Shown: positions 1 to 9,648, numbered from the stretch's first letter. The stretch: DNA of 22,441 nucleotides from Bacteroidales bacterium (GCA_017614795.1 JAGABD010000084.1:1-22441), one strand, 5' to 3'. Notes: generated from the letters alone by a model not told the origin. Numbers and translations: made by a program.

Positions 1-838
1 CCAGCTTGTCGCCGTCGCGCTTGCTGAGCTTGCCGTTGCCCACGGGCTTCAGAAGCAGCGAGAGATGCTCGAAACGCGGGCGCTCCCATCCGAAAGCCTT
101 GTATAGCAGATAGTGCAGGGGGAGGGAAGGCAGCCACTCCTCGCCGCGGATGACCTCGGTGATTTCCATCAGATGGTCGTCCACTATGTTGGCGAGATGG
201 TAGGTGGGCAGCTCGTCGGCCCTTTTCCAGAGCACCTTGTCGTCGAGGGTGGAAGTGTTCACCTCTATGTGTCCGCGGATCATGTCGTCCATCTCCACGG
301 TCTCGTTCTCGGGAATCTTGAAGCGGACTGTCCAGTCGGTGGTTTCGGCGAGCAGGCGCTTTACTTCATCCTCGGGGAGGGTGAGCGAATTGCGCAGTTT
401 GCCGCGTGTCTCGTGATTGTAGATGAAGGTCTGTCCGGCGCCTTCGGCTTCCGCGCGGAGCGCGTTGAGCTCTTCGGCGCTGTCGAAAGCGTAATAGGCG
501 AAGCCTCCTTCCACCAGCTGCTCGGCATACTTGCGGTAGATGCCGCGTCTCTGGCTCTGGCGGTAAGGGGCGTGGGGATGACGATCCGAAGGTGTCTCCA
601 CCACCTTGCCGTTTTCGTCCACACCCTCGTCGGGCACTATTCCGCACCAGCGGAGCGATTCGATTATATACTCCTCGGCTCCCGGCACGAAACGGTGGGA
701 GTCGGTGTCCTCTATCCTGAGGATGAAGTCCCCTCCGCGCTGCTTCGCATACAGATAATTGTACAGGGCCGTGCGGACGCCGCCCATATGGAGCGGTCCG
801 GTGGGGGAGGGAGCGAATCTTACTCTTGTCTTATTCAT
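1..838 (-). CDS. gltX: Glutamyl-tRNA synthetase, N-terminal part (runs off left edge)
   Basis: This class I aminoacyl-tRNA synthetase charges tRNA-Glu with glutamate in the cytoplasm. About 279 residues are visible. They start [20 protein letters not shown], where PLHMGG is the HIGH-type ATP-binding signature. The Rossmann fold with its inserted glutamate-binding part follows, and KLSKRDGD (the KMSKS-type loop) lies near the left edge. The C-terminal anticodon-binding region lies outside the window. The ATG at 838 overlaps the ftsZ stop by 8 nt (ATGAATAA), so gltX is translated from the tail of the division operon and is probably translationally coupled to ftsZ. The identification is firm. 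Whether it is a strict GluRS or a non-discriminating form cannot be told from this part. Confidence 0.95.
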   Translation of the reverse strand, partial: MNKTRVRFAPSPTGPLHMGGVRTALYNYLYAKQRGGDFILRIEDTDSHRFVPGAEEYIIESLRWCGIVPDEGVDENGKVVETPSDRHPHAPYRQSQRRGIYRKYAEQLVEGGFAYYAFDSAEELNALRAEAEGAGQTFIYNHETRGKLRNSLTLPEDEVKRLLAETTDWTVRFKIPENETVEMDDMIRGHIEVNTSTLDDKVLWKRADELPTYHLANIVDDHLMEITEVIRGEEWLPSLPLHYLLYKAFGWERPRFEHLSLLLKPVGNGKLSKRDGDKL

Positions 839-2090
839 AATTTGCCTTGCTTTTCTTTGCCCTGCGGATCGCGGGAGTGTTCTCCATATCGAGGATTGCG
901 TTCTCGAGCCGCAGAAGCGTGGGAAGATCGTCCTTGTCGTAGTTGAACGTGCGCTCGTTCTCCCTGCTGTTGAATCCGATGTGCGTTACGATGTTCTCGG
1001 CGGGCAGCGATATTCCGTCGGTGCTCTCCTCCTCGTAACGGTCGTACTTGTAGTTGCTGTCCAGCATTATGTAGTTGTCCGAGCTGCGCAGGCTTTCGCC
1101 GATGACGTCGTCGTACTTGAGGCCCGCCACGATCGCGGTTATGCGTATGCTGTCGCCGGCTTCGGGGCTTTCGTCGTAGATGAGTCCGCGCTTGAAGTTG
1201 TTGCCCTTGCCGGTGTATTCCTCGATGAGCTTGCCGAGCTTTTCCATCTCCTCCATGGTGAGGCCATGGTCGTTCTTGCCGACCGTGGTGTTGGTGAGCA
1301 CATACTTGGCGCTCTTGAGGTTGAAGTCGTTCAATAGCTTGCATTCGAATGCGCTCTTGACAGCATCCTGTATGCGGTCCTTTCCGCTGCCGTAGCCGCT
1401 TCCCATAAGCGCCATTCCGCTGTCGCGGAGCATGGTCTTCACGTCCTCGAAGTCGACGTTCTGATAGCCGCGCTTCTGGATTATTTCAACAATTCCCTTG
1501 ACCGCGGTGGCGAGAACTTCGTCGGCCTTGGGATATGCGTCGTGGACGAGCAGCTTGCCGTAGTGCTTGTACAGGTTCTCGTTGTTGATTATAATGAGGC
1601 TGTCCACGTTCTTTTCAAGCTCGTGGATGCCTTCGAGGGCGCGGGTGAGCGCCTTGTCGCCTTCGTTGAGGAAAGGAATGGTCACTACCGCGACGGTGAG
1701 GATTCCCTTTTCCTTTGCCATCCTCGCGATTACGGGAGACGCTCCGGTGCCGGTGCCTCCACCCATTCCGGCTGTGATGAACACCATCTGGGTCTCGTCG
1801 TTGAGGACCCTGGAGGCGATTTCATCCTGTTTTTCGAGCGCGGCGTTGCGTCCCTTGGTGGGATCGGTGCCGGCGCCGAGTCCGGTTCCGAGCTGGATCT
1901 TGACGGGGACCGTGCAGGCGTTCAGATGCGAGGCGTCGGTGTTGCAGACGATGAAATTGCATCCCTGGATGCCCTGCCGGAACATGTATTCGACCGCATT
2001 GCAGCCGCCTCCGCCGACGCCTATCACCTTGATGGTATTGTCGGACGGAACCCAGGTATTGTCAGTTGGCATATAAAAGTTCTCTTCCAT
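831..2090 (-). CDS. ftsZ: Cell division GTPase FtsZ
   Basis: This tubulin-like GTPase polymerises at midcell into the Z ring that recruits the divisome. The protein has 419 aa. The nucleotide site shows [10 protein letters not shown] near residues 24-33 and the signature GGGTGTG at 110-116. The T7 synergy loop with N211, D213 and D216 (NVDFEDV) supplies the residues that activate GTP hydrolysis in the next subunit. The linker after the globular domain is short. It ends in TPAIRRAKK, which looks like the conserved C-terminal peptide that binds FtsA. The gene lies 12 nt downstream of ftsA, its usual partner, and overlaps gltX by 8 nt. The ATG at 2090 is chosen as first in frame; an internal ATG six codons later is possible. 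Confidence 0.98.
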   Translation of the reverse strand: MEENFYMPTDNTWVPSDNTIKVIGVGGGGCNAVEYMFRQGIQGCNFIVCNTDASHLNACTVPVKIQLGTGLGAGTDPTKGRNAALEKQDEIASRVLNDETQMVFITAGMGGGTGTGASPVIARMAKEKGILTVAVVTIPFLNEGDKALTRALEGIHELEKNVDSLIIINNENLYKHYGKLLVHDAYPKADEVLATAVKGIVEIIQKRGYQNVDFEDVKTMLRDSGMALMGSGYGSGKDRIQDAVKSAFECKLLNDFNLKSAKYVLTNTTVGKNDHGLTMEEMEKLGKLIEEYTGKGNNFKRGLIYDESPEAGDSIRITAIVAGLKYDDVIGESLRSSDNYIMLDSNYKYDRYEEESTDGISLPAENIVTHIGFNSRENERTFNYDKDDLPTLLRLENAILDMENTPAIRRAKKSKANYE

Positions 2091-2102
2091 ATTCTTGCGG
2101 TT

Positions 2103-3614
2103 TTAATTCATTTCTCCAAACAGTTGTCCGGTGGCATCGGCGAAAGTCTTCGTCCATCTTGTAGTGAATTTCCCGAGCCAGGTCTGCTTTTCGGGCTTCT
2201 CGACCGGCTTTTCGACCTTTCCGGCTTCGGGGTCGAACACGCTGCCGATCAGGGCATCAGGTTCTGCGGCGACCGGTTGCCCGGACTGCGTTCCCTGAGG
2301 TTCGGAGCTTTCTTCCGTCTCTCCCTTCACAGTGTGGAGTTCATCCTCGATAGGGCCGGTAGTGGACGGGCGAGCGGGCTGCGCTTCAACAGTTTCCTGG
2401 GCGGGCCCGGCCGTCTGGGGGAAATACTCTTTCGTGCAGTTGATGACATCGTGGAAAGCCTTGTAGAGCATACCTACGGTGGCTGCGGAGCCGGGGTCGA
2501 GAATGGATGCGAAATCGTTGGGGGCGATTTCCTTCAGACGCGGATAGCCCACGCGGACATTGTAGCCGGACATCGACTTGACGAGTCCGCTGCAGTTGCC
2601 GAGGTTGGCGCATCCTCCTGTAAGAACCACTCCGGAGGTGAGCCTGTCGGCGTAATTGCTTTCCTGGATCTTGAACAGCAGCGCGTCGATAATTTCCTTC
2701 ATCCTGCAGGTGATGATTTCGGAGAGATATTTCACCGGGACGTCCTGATAGCTCGCCCCGTTGTCGTTGCTGATACGCAGAATCTTGTCGGTGAGAGACT
2801 GGAGCTTGTCTGGCATGCAGACGCCGTAACCCTGCTTTATGTTTTCGGCAAGGGTATCGTTGAAGCCGCATTCGCGCTTGATGTCGAAAGTGACGTTGCC
2901 CCCGCCGTAGGGGATGGCGAAATAATAGCGCAGGATGCCTCCTTCGTAGATGGTCACGCTGCTTACGTTGCCGCCCAGTTCGAGCAGGGCGACACCGTTT
3001 TCCTTCTCCTCGCTGGTGAGAACCACGTCCGCGACCGCTTCGGGCAGGAAATACCTGCGCGCCAGCCCGACTTCCGCCTTGTTGAGAGTGTTGTCGATGT
3101 TGTCGAGACGTTTCTTGTTTCCAACGAATACCTTGAAATTGCCGTCGATGAACGAACCGGTCATGCCGACGACGTCCTCTTCGCGAAGTCCCATCGCATC
3201 TTCAGTCGCAAAGGACTGGGGAACGGCGCTGTAGATTACCTCGTTATTTTCCTCGTTCAGGGGATAGGAGTTGAGGGCCTTGCTCTTGACGAAGTCCACT
3301 TCCTCCTGGCTGATGCAGGTGGAGTCGTCCGTGCGTTCGTTATTTCCCGTGGCAATTTCCTGCCTCAGGCCGATGCGGGGATAGCCCACAACCACCTGCG
3401 TAATCTTGATGCCGAGTTCGTTCTCGGCATCGGCAATCGCCTTCTTGAGCAGGTCGGAAGCCTTGAGGGGATTCCATACGATTCCGTGCCTCACGCCAAC
3501 CGAAGGGAATTCCTTGAAATACAATACCTGGTTGTAGCCGCCTCCGACTTTGGCGACCGCCAGGGCCAGTTTGTGCGAACCGAAGTCCACTGTTACCAAA
3601 TATCTCTCTTCCAT
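2103..3614 (-). CDS. ftsA: Cell division protein FtsA (actin-like membrane tether)
   Basis: This actin-fold ATPase anchors FtsZ filaments to the membrane and links them to later divisome proteins. It has 503 aa from the ATG at 3614. Visible motifs are VDFGSHKLALAV (phosphate 1), LLELGGNVSSVTIYEGG (phosphate 2) and VVLTGGCANLGN (adenosine loop). After about residue 350 there is a Pro/Glu/Thr-rich linker. The tail, LGKFTTRWTKTFADATGQLF, has the spacing of an amphipathic membrane-targeting helix. The same frame is open up to a TTG at 3635, inside ftsQ. I prefer the ATG, which sits 8 nt past the ftsQ stop and immediately precedes the conserved fold. The gene lies between ftsQ and ftsZ, the classical order. 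Confidence 0.96.
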   Translation of the reverse strand: MEERYLVTVDFGSHKLALAVAKVGGGYNQVLYFKEFPSVGVRHGIVWNPLKASDLLKKAIADAENELGIKITQVVVGYPRIGLRQEIATGNNERTDDSTCISQEEVDFVKSKALNSYPLNEENNEVIYSAVPQSFATEDAMGLREEDVVGMTGSFIDGNFKVFVGNKKRLDNIDNTLNKAEVGLARRYFLPEAVADVVLTSEEKENGVALLELGGNVSSVTIYEGGILRYYFAIPYGGGNVTFDIKRECGFNDTLAENIKQGYGVCMPDKLQSLTDKILRISNDNGASYQDVPVKYLSEIITCRMKEIIDALLFKIQESNYADRLTSGVVLTGGCANLGNCSGLVKSMSGYNVRVGYPRLKEIAPNDFASILDPGSAATVGMLYKAFHDVINCTKEYFPQTAGPAQETVEAQPARPSTTGPIEDELHTVKGETEESSEPQGTQSGQPVAAEPDALIGSVFDPEAGKVEKPVEKPEKQTWLGKFTTRWTKTFADATGQLFGEMN

Positions 3615-3622
3615 ATATACAA

Positions 3623-4402
3623 TTATTTTCTGCAAATAAGCTGTCCGTCGTACTTGACGTTGACCGTCCTGTACCAGTCTTCTTCCTTTGCGGGCTTCAC
3701 GTATTTGTAATAGTCCGCGATTCTGCCGAACTTGGCCGCAGCGTCGCGGGGGGCGCCGAAGATGAAACGCTCCCTGCCCTCGCGGGGCACCAGCACCAGG
3801 TCCCCGTCTTCGTTCACCGTCATCTGCACTATGCTGTCGCCCCAGGTCCTCGAACCGGCGAGGAAGGACGCGAGTTCCGCCATCCCCTCCAGCCAGGTCC
3901 TTTCCCGGGGAGTGGCGGCGATTCCCTTATAGCCTTCCCAAACCCTTACCGGGATGTTGCCGTCGACCACGGGCACCCGTGCGGAATGTCCTTTCTGAAG
4001 CGGGAAGATGAAGCCGCGGTCGTCGATATAGAAGCCCCTGTCTCCCTTCTGGAAGCGCATTACGGGCTGCCTCTGGGTGATGCTGATATGGAGGATTCCG
4101 TCGCCCGTGGTCCAGGCTTCGCTCTTCAGCACCGCGGAATGGTTGTCCACGAGCCTCTCGATGGATGCCAGGTCGAGGCTGTCGATGCGCAGGCCGCTGA
4201 AAGTGCCGAAGTTCCTGCGAAGGGCGTCGGTAATGTCCTTGTCGCTTACGAAACGGTAGTCGTCGCGGTATTGGATGTCGATGTTCTGGCAGGTCGTCTC
4301 GTGCCTGACGTTCCGGGCGAAGGAATAAACCGTCCAGAGCATCGCCGAGAACACCGCGAGGAACGCGATCGCGAGCAGGTATTTGATTCCGGTCTTTATC
4401 AT
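3623..4402 (-). CDS. ftsQ: Cell division protein FtsQ/DivIB-like
   Basis: This is a bitopic divisome protein that links early and late division proteins (the FtsQLB type of complex). It has 259 aa. A short cytoplasmic start is followed by one membrane segment at about residues 8-29 (YLLAIAFLAVFSAMLWTVYS), then a periplasmic part. The section with VSDKDITDALRRN is POTRA-like, and ISITQRQPVMRF matches the usual FtsQ 'ExxPxA'-type region. Sequence identity within this family is low, so position between murC and ftsA carries much of the call. The start overlaps the murC stop in an ATGA (4399-4402). Confidence 0.88.
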   Translation of the reverse strand: MIKTGIKYLLAIAFLAVFSAMLWTVYSFARNVRHETTCQNIDIQYRDDYRFVSDKDITDALRRNFGTFSGLRIDSLDLASIERLVDNHSAVLKSEAWTTGDGILHISITQRQPVMRFQKGDRGFYIDDRGFIFPLQKGHSARVPVVDGNIPVRVWEGYKGIAATPRERTWLEGMAELASFLAGSRTWGDSIVQMTVNEDGDLVLVPREGRERFIFGAPRDAAAKFGRIADYYKYVKPAKEEDWYRTVNVKYDGQLICRK

Positions 4403-5754
4403 TGCCGTTTCTTCAGCATTTCAGTTATTGGTACGATGAACCGGTCGATGTCGCCGGCGCCGAAGGTCACGAGCACGTCGAGGGGCTCCTTCTCAAGCAG
4501 GGGAAGAAGATCTTCCTTCGAGATGAGAACTTTCTGCGGAGCCGTGACGTCCTTGAAGATGATTTCGGAGGTTACGCCGGGAATGGGTTCCTCGCGGGCG
4601 GGGTAGATGCCCAGAAGGATGAGTTTGTCCACTGCGCTGAGGGCCTTGGCGAAGTCCGCCGCGAAATCCCTCGTGCGGGTATAGAGGTGCGGCTGGAAAA
4701 CAGCCGTGATTTTTCTGTGCGGGAAGATGCCGCGGATGGAAGATATCGCCGTGGCGAGTTCTTCCGGATGATGTGCGTAGTCGTCGATGTAGGTGAGCCC
4801 GGGCCTGTTCACGTGTTCGTCGAGACGGCGTTTCGCGCCCGCGAAACTGCCGATGGCGCTGCGTATGGCCTCCGGAGACACTCCGTGGGTGAGGCAGACC
4901 GCCGCCGCGGCGACGCTGTTCTCCACATTAACCCAGCCGAGGGTGCCCACGCGGATGTCCGCGATCACTCCTCCGGGATAATGCAAGTCGTAGGTATAAT
5001 GTCCGAGAGCATCTGCCCTGAGGTTCTCGGCGTGGAAGTCCGCTGCCTTGTCCTCGAAATGGTAGGAGACTATCTTCGCGGGGGTGTCTTTCGCGGAAAG
5101 GGGAAGCCCGAGTTTCGCCACGAGCGTGCCGCTGACCTGCGACGCGAACTGGCGGAAGGCCTCCTGCACGTGCGCGAGGTCTCCGTAGATGTCGAGATGG
5201 TCCGCGTCCATCGCGGTGATTACCGCAATCTCCGGATGCAGCTGCAGGAAGGAACGGTCGAATTCGTCCGCCTCCGCCACTACCACTGGAGTATGGCTCA
5301 CGAGCATATTGGTGCCGTAGTTCTTGGAGATGCCTCCGAGGAAGGCGGAGCAGCCCGCGCCGGATTCGGTGAGGATATGGGCGATGAGCGTGGACGTGGT
5401 GGTCTTGCCGTGGGTGCCTGCGACTGCGAGGCACTTCTGCCCTTCGGTTATCTCGCCGAGCATCCGGCTGCGCTTGATCACGCGGTAGCCCTTCTCCTGT
5501 ACCGTCTGGAGTTCCTTCAGGGAAGCAGGAATGGCGGGTGTGTAGACCACCAGGGTGCTTTCCAGATCCTGCGGAATAAGGTCGGGACGGTCTTCGTAGT
5601 GAACGGCGATTCCTTCGGCCTCAAGCTCGGCGGTCAGCTCAGAAGGAGTACGGTCATAGCCCGCGACCTCGAAGCCCTTGAACTTGTAGTACCGGGCGAT
5701 GGCGCTCATTCCGATGCCGCCTATACCTATAAAATATATGTTCCTGTAGCTCAT
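4399..5754 (-). CDS. murC: UDP-N-acetylmuramate--L-alanine ligase MurC
   Basis: This ATP-dependent ligase adds L-alanine to UDP-MurNAc, the first amino acid of the stem peptide, in the cytoplasm. It has 451 aa. The N-terminal UDP-binding Rossmann motif GIGGIGMSAIA lies at about residues 10-20. The P-loop AGTHGKTTT is near 112-120. YIDDYAHHPEE, the characteristic MurC motif, lies in the C-terminal half. The start overlaps the murG stop (ATGA, 5751-5754) and the stop overlaps the ftsQ start (ATGA, 4399-4402). Translation across murG-murC-ftsQ is therefore probably coupled. Full length and no odd features. Confidence 0.97.
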   Translation of the reverse strand: MSYRNIYFIGIGGIGMSAIARYYKFKGFEVAGYDRTPSELTAELEAEGIAVHYEDRPDLIPQDLESTLVVYTPAIPASLKELQTVQEKGYRVIKRSRMLGEITEGQKCLAVAGTHGKTTTSTLIAHILTESGAGCSAFLGGISKNYGTNMLVSHTPVVVAEADEFDRSFLQLHPEIAVITAMDADHLDIYGDLAHVQEAFRQFASQVSGTLVAKLGLPLSAKDTPAKIVSYHFEDKAADFHAENLRADALGHYTYDLHYPGGVIADIRVGTLGWVNVENSVAAAAVCLTHGVSPEAIRSAIGSFAGAKRRLDEHVNRPGLTYIDDYAHHPEELATAISSIRGIFPHRKITAVFQPHLYTRTRDFAADFAKALSAVDKLILLGIYPAREEPIPGVTSEIIFKDVTAPQKVLISKEDLLPLLEKEPLDVLVTFGAGDIDRFIVPITEMLKKRQ

Positions 5755-6878
5755 ACCAGTTTGTATATTTCGTCCACGATAGTCTGCGCCGCGTCCAGCC
5801 TTGCGAGAGGCTCGGTGTTGCGCTCCATTTCGGCAAGGCGTTTCCTGTCCCTGATGAGTTCCATCGCGACGGGCATCAGTTTCCCGGATGCTTCGGCATC
5901 ACGCACCAGCACCGCGGCGTCCTTGCTCACGAGCGCCATCGCGTTATGCGTCTGATGATCCTCAGCCACGTTGGGGGAAGGTACGAAAACGGCGGCCTTG
6001 CGCGTGGCGCAGATCTCCGAAATCGAAGATGCGCCGCTGCGCGAGATGATGAGGTCCGCTGCCGCGTACGCGTAATCCATCCTCGCTATGAAGTCCGAAT
6101 GCCTTATGTCGGGAAGATCCCTTCCTGCCATAAACTCGTCAACTCCTTTCTTGTAGTATTTGCCGCACTGCCACAGCACCTGCACTCCTTCTCCTCCGGG
6201 ACAGCCGTCCGAAATCCACTTTTTCATCGCCGCGTTGAGGGTGCCGCTGCCGAGGCTTCCTCCCACTATGAGAAGATGCTTCTTCGCAGGGTCCAGACCG
6301 TAGAATGCGAGCGCTTCCTCGCGATCCTTGGCGCTGTAGGGATGCATTTCCGGGCGGATGGGGTTGCCGCTGAAGACAATCTTGTCCGCGGGGAAGAACT
6401 TCTCCATTCCCTCGTAGGCCACGCAGATGCAGCCGACTTTCTTCGAGAGCATCCTGTTGGTGAGTCCGGCGAAGCCGTTCTGCTCCTGGATGAGGGTGGG
6501 GATGCCCTTGGACACGGCCTTGCGAAGCAGGGGAGCGCTTGCATATCCGCCCACGCCTATCGCGATGTCTGGCTTGAAGCTGTCGATGACGCGACCGGCC
6601 TTGTGAAGGCTTGCGAGCCAGCGGAAAGGCACCTGGATGTCGTTCTTGATGTTCTTCCAGTTGAGCTGGCGCTGCAGGCCCAGGATGGGCAGGCCGACTA
6701 TTTCGAATCCGGCAGCAGGCACCTTCTCCATTTCCATCTTGCCTTCCGCGCCCACGAAAAGAATCTCGTTTTCGGGGTTGAGTTCGCGGAGCTTGGACGC
6801 TATGGACACGGCGGGGAAAATGTGTCCGCCGGTGCCGCCGCCGCTGATTATGGCGCGTATCTTCTTATACTTCTTCAT
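5751..6878 (-). CDS. murG: Lipid II synthase MurG (UDP-GlcNAc transferase)
   Basis: This membrane-associated GT-B glycosyltransferase transfers GlcNAc from UDP-GlcNAc to lipid I, giving lipid II on the cytoplasmic face. It has 375 aa from the ATG at 6878, beginning MKKYKKIRAIISGGGTGGH. The GGGTGGH loop is the N-terminal MurG signature. Near the C-terminus, RSGASSISE and PSPNVAEDHQTHNA form the UDP-GlcNAc site. The frame is open to a TTG at 6911, eleven codons further upstream. I prefer the ATG because the family usually starts a few residues before the glycine-rich loop. The chosen start overlaps the ftsW stop region by 14 nt. Confidence 0.95.
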   Translation of the reverse strand: MKKYKKIRAIISGGGTGGHIFPAVSIASKLRELNPENEILFVGAEGKMEMEKVPAAGFEIVGLPILGLQRQLNWKNIKNDIQVPFRWLASLHKAGRVIDSFKPDIAIGVGGYASAPLLRKAVSKGIPTLIQEQNGFAGLTNRMLSKKVGCICVAYEGMEKFFPADKIVFSGNPIRPEMHPYSAKDREEALAFYGLDPAKKHLLIVGGSLGSGTLNAAMKKWISDGCPGGEGVQVLWQCGKYYKKGVDEFMAGRDLPDIRHSDFIARMDYAYAAADLIISRSGASSISEICATRKAAVFVPSPNVAEDHQTHNAMALVSKDAAVLVRDAEASGKLMPVAMELIRDRKRLAEMERNTEPLARLDAAQTIVDEIYKLV

Positions 6879-8292
6879 ATTCGGGTTCTTCTTCGAGTTT
6901 GTCGCTTTCAAAATCGTCCAGTTCGCCGAGGGTGTCTTCGTGCTCGGCCTGCACTTCCTCCTTGACCTGCTCCAGTTCCACGAGCGGAATGGCGTTCAAC
7001 TGCTCCTTCTTCATCCGTTTCGCGGCGATTCGGCTCAGGCTCAGGATAACTCCGAACGCCACCATGAAGCAGAGGAAGGCGGAGTTGCCGTGGCTTATCA
7101 CCGGCAGCGTCTGTCCGGTCATCGGGCCGATGTCCACGTTCACGAATATGTGCAGGAAGGCCTGTCCGCTGATGAGCAGGGTGAGCCCCGCGACGCACAT
7201 CTTCGCGAAGAAGTCGTCGCAGTTCCTGGCTATGATGGAGCCCCTCGCGAGAAGGCTGAGGTATATCAGCATCACGAAGATGCCGCCGAGCAGGCTGTAT
7301 TCCTCGATGATGAAACTGAACATATAGTCCTCGGAGAAATCGGGCACGACGTAGCGCTGCGAGCTTCCTCCGGGTCCTTTGCCGAGGCCGACGCCCTGAT
7401 GTATCGCTATCTTGGCGCTGTAGGGCTGGCGGATTACGTCGACCGCTTCCTGGAATTCCTTGCTGCCGAGAGGGGAGCGCTTCGCGATCTCTTCGGCGGG
7501 GTCGTCCTTGAAGGTTTTGATGATACGGCTCTCTATCGTCGCCCATCGCCGCATTATCTTGCCGTCGGGGCATGATTCGCTGCGGGATGCGTGGTTGAGT
7601 CCGGCCACAACGCCGATCACAAGCACGCCGGCCGCGAAAAGGATGAGGAGATCCTTGAACTTGCCTCCGCCGAGCATAATGAGAAGCAGCATCAATCCGC
7701 CCATTATGAAGGCGGCCGAACCGCTGGCGGTGAGCGAAAGGACGAAAATCAGTCCGAAAGGAATGTAGAGGGCTGTCCAACGACGAAGGTCGTCGGCGTA
7801 TTTTTCGTATTTGGGCTCGGTGAACCAGTTGTCGAAGTGGCCGTTGCGATATGCGTCCATAGCCCAGGCCAGGTACATCATCATCGACACCTTGACCACT
7901 TCCAGCACGTGGATCTGCTGACCTCCTACCGAAAGGATTCGCCAGGAACCGTTGACGCTCGCCGCGCGCACGAAGCCGAGATTGACGTGCCCGGCCAGGA
8001 ACAACAGCAGGCCGAGCGACAGGATGAAGCCGAACTTGGCGAAGAATTTCCAGACCTTGAGGTTCTTTATGTTGTAGCAGAATATCAGCACGCCGACCCC
8101 CAGCACCGCAAGCACCACCTGACTCTTGAGGATGGAGATTCTGCTGGCGTCGCCCTTGAGAAGACCGGAAGTCGACGAGAACAGGCACAGTATCGAGCAG
8201 AGTATGAGGAGTATGACGATAATCCAGACGATCTTGTCGCCTTCCATATCGTCGAAGTAGTTCCAGAATTTCTTTTTGCCGTCTGATGCCAT
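6865..8292 (-). CDS. ftsW: SEDS glycosyltransferase FtsW with long acidic C-terminal tail
   Basis: FtsW is the divisome peptidoglycan glycan-strand polymerase, partner of the transpeptidase FtsI. It has 475 aa with about ten hydrophobic segments, the first at about residues 21-40. The sequence VVPDFSEDYMF places Asp322 where the SEDS catalytic aspartate lies (Asp297 in E. coli FtsW). PVISHGNSAFLCFM is a conserved late SEDS motif. The cytoplasmic tail after about residue 430 is very rich in Glu and Asp and ends EEEPEYEEV. An AGGAG ribosome-binding site lies 5 nt before the ATG. The gene sits between murD and murG. Other SEDS proteins (RodA) are alternatives, but the dcw context decides for FtsW. 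Confidence 0.95.
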   Translation of the reverse strand: MASDGKKKFWNYFDDMEGDKIVWIIVILLILCSILCLFSSTSGLLKGDASRISILKSQVVLAVLGVGVLIFCYNIKNLKVWKFFAKFGFILSLGLLLFLAGHVNLGFVRAASVNGSWRILSVGGQQIHVLEVVKVSMMMYLAWAMDAYRNGHFDNWFTEPKYEKYADDLRRWTALYIPFGLIFVLSLTASGSAAFIMGGLMLLLIMLGGGKFKDLLILFAAGVLVIGVVAGLNHASRSESCPDGKIMRRWATIESRIIKTFKDDPAEEIAKRSPLGSKEFQEAVDVIRQPYSAKIAIHQGVGLGKGPGGSSQRYVVPDFSEDYMFSFIIEEYSLLGGIFVMLIYLSLLARGSIIARNCDDFFAKMCVAGLTLLISGQAFLHIFVNVDIGPMTGQTLPVISHGNSAFLCFMVAFGVILSLSRIAAKRMKKEQLNAIPLVELEQVKEEVQAEHEDTLGELDDFESDKLEEEPEYEEV

Positions 8293-8297
8293 TGTCT

Positions 8298-8302
8298 CTC
8301 CT
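8298..8302 (-). promoter_or_regulatory. Ribosome-binding site of ftsW
   Basis: The minus strand reads AGGAG, then 5 nt, then the ftsW ATG at 8292, within the 12-nt gap after the murD stop. It is one of the few clear Shine-Dalgarno sequences in this cluster, where most starts are embedded in the preceding gene. Confidence 0.7.
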
Positions 8303-8304
8303 GT

Positions 8305-9645
8305 TTAAAGGTTTCTCACAGCCGCCTTGAACTGGTCGCCGCGGTCTTCATAGCATTTGAAAAGGTCGAAGCTGGCGCAGCAGGGGCTGAGGAGCACGAC
8401 GTCTCCGCTCTCGGCGAAAGCCGCCGAAGCCTTCACCGCATCCTGCGCGCTGCGCGTGTCGACGATCCTGTCGCTGCCGACGATGTCCTCGAATGCGGCG
8501 TGGATCTTGGCGTTGTCGACGCCGAGGCAGACTATCGCCTTCACCTTCTCCTTTACGAGATCGTTCAGCACGGAATAGTCGTTGCCCTTGTCGGTGCCGC
8601 CCACTATCCATACCACGGGCCTGGTCTGGCTCTCCAGCGCGTACCACGCGGAGTCCACGTTCGTGGCCTTGGAATCGTTGATGTAGAGCACACCGCCAAC
8701 GCTGAGAACAGGCTCGAGCCTGTGCTCGATGGGAGTGAAGCTCTTCAGGGAGCTGCGGATGATCTCGTTCTTGATGCCCGTGGCCTTCGCCGCCAGGGCG
8801 GCCGCCATCGAATTGTAGATGTTGTGCTTGCCGCCGAGAGCGAGTTCGTTGAGGAAGATTTCGCTTTCGCTCTGCTTGTAGCGCAGGACGATTTTGCCTT
8901 CGCGCACGAACGCGCCCTGTTCCACCTCCTTCTTCTGGGAGAAGGGGAGCATCTGGGCGTGGACGACTATCTTGCTGAGATGGCCGATGGTTATGTCGTC
9001 GTCGGAGTCGAATATGAAGCAGTCCTCCGGACGCAGGTTCTGCGTGATGCGGAACTTGCTGCGGATGTAGTTCTCGAAATTGTGGTCGTAGCGGTCGAGA
9101 TGATCCGGGGTGATGTTGGTGATGATGGCGATGTCCGGACGGAAATCGTAGCAGCCGTCAAGCTGGAAGCTGCTGATTTCCAGCACGTAATAGTCGTGCT
9201 TCTCGGTCGCGACCTGCAGCGCGTAGCTCTTGCCGATGTTGCCTCCGAGGCCGACGTTGAGCCCCGCGTTCTGCAGCAGGTAGTAGATGAGGGAAGTGGT
9301 CGTGGTCTTGCCGTTGGAACCGGTGATGCAGATCTTCTTGGCGCTGTCGTAGCGGCCGGCGAATTCTATCTCCGAAATGACCTTGATTCCCTTGGCGACG
9401 AGTTTGCGCACGATGGGCACCGTCTCGGGGATGCCAGGGCTCTTCACCACCTCGTCGGCGTTGAGCACGAGATCTTCGGTGTGCCCGCCTTCTTCGAAGG
9501 GCACCTCCCACTTGCGCAACATCTGCGCATATTCTTCCTTTATCTTCCCGTTGTCGGAAAGAAACACGTCGAAACCCTTGACTTTCGCGTGGACCGCGGC
9601 TCCCACGCCGCTTTCAGCCCCGCCCAAAACAACAAGTCTTGCCAT
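8305..9645 (-). CDS. murD: UDP-MurNAc-L-alanine--D-glutamate ligase MurD
   Basis: MurD adds D-glutamate to UDP-MurNAc-L-Ala in the cytoplasm using ATP. It has 446 aa. The N-terminal domain starts MARLVVLGGAESGVGAAVHA, the UDP-binding Rossmann fold. The P-loop ITGSNGKTTTT lies at about residues 107-117. YINDSKATNVDS, GGTDKGNDYS and LLSPCCASFDLF are characteristic of MurD in the central and C-terminal domains. It lies 3 nt after the mraY stop and 12 nt before ftsW. It is full length and ordinary. Confidence 0.97.
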   Translation of the reverse strand: MARLVVLGGAESGVGAAVHAKVKGFDVFLSDNGKIKEEYAQMLRKWEVPFEEGGHTEDLVLNADEVVKSPGIPETVPIVRKLVAKGIKVISEIEFAGRYDSAKKICITGSNGKTTTTSLIYYLLQNAGLNVGLGGNIGKSYALQVATEKHDYYVLEISSFQLDGCYDFRPDIAIITNITPDHLDRYDHNFENYIRSKFRITQNLRPEDCFIFDSDDDITIGHLSKIVVHAQMLPFSQKKEVEQGAFVREGKIVLRYKQSESEIFLNELALGGKHNIYNSMAAALAAKATGIKNEIIRSSLKSFTPIEHRLEPVLSVGGVLYINDSKATNVDSAWYALESQTRPVVWIVGGTDKGNDYSVLNDLVKEKVKAIVCLGVDNAKIHAAFEDIVGSDRIVDTRSAQDAVKASAAFAESGDVVLLSPCCASFDLFKCYEDRGDQFKAAVRNL

Positions 9646-9648
9646 CGC

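Noticed and set aside
3615..3635. TTG start of ftsA inside ftsQ
   Set aside because: It adds seven residues not expected before the actin-like fold. The ATG at 3614 directly follows the ftsQ stop.
1542..3710. Long plus-strand frames opposite the dcw genes (1542-3710, 8500-10788, 4402-5955 and others)
   Set aside because: They are antisense to strongly conserved genes, have no known domain, and arise from GC-rich codon use on the minus strand.
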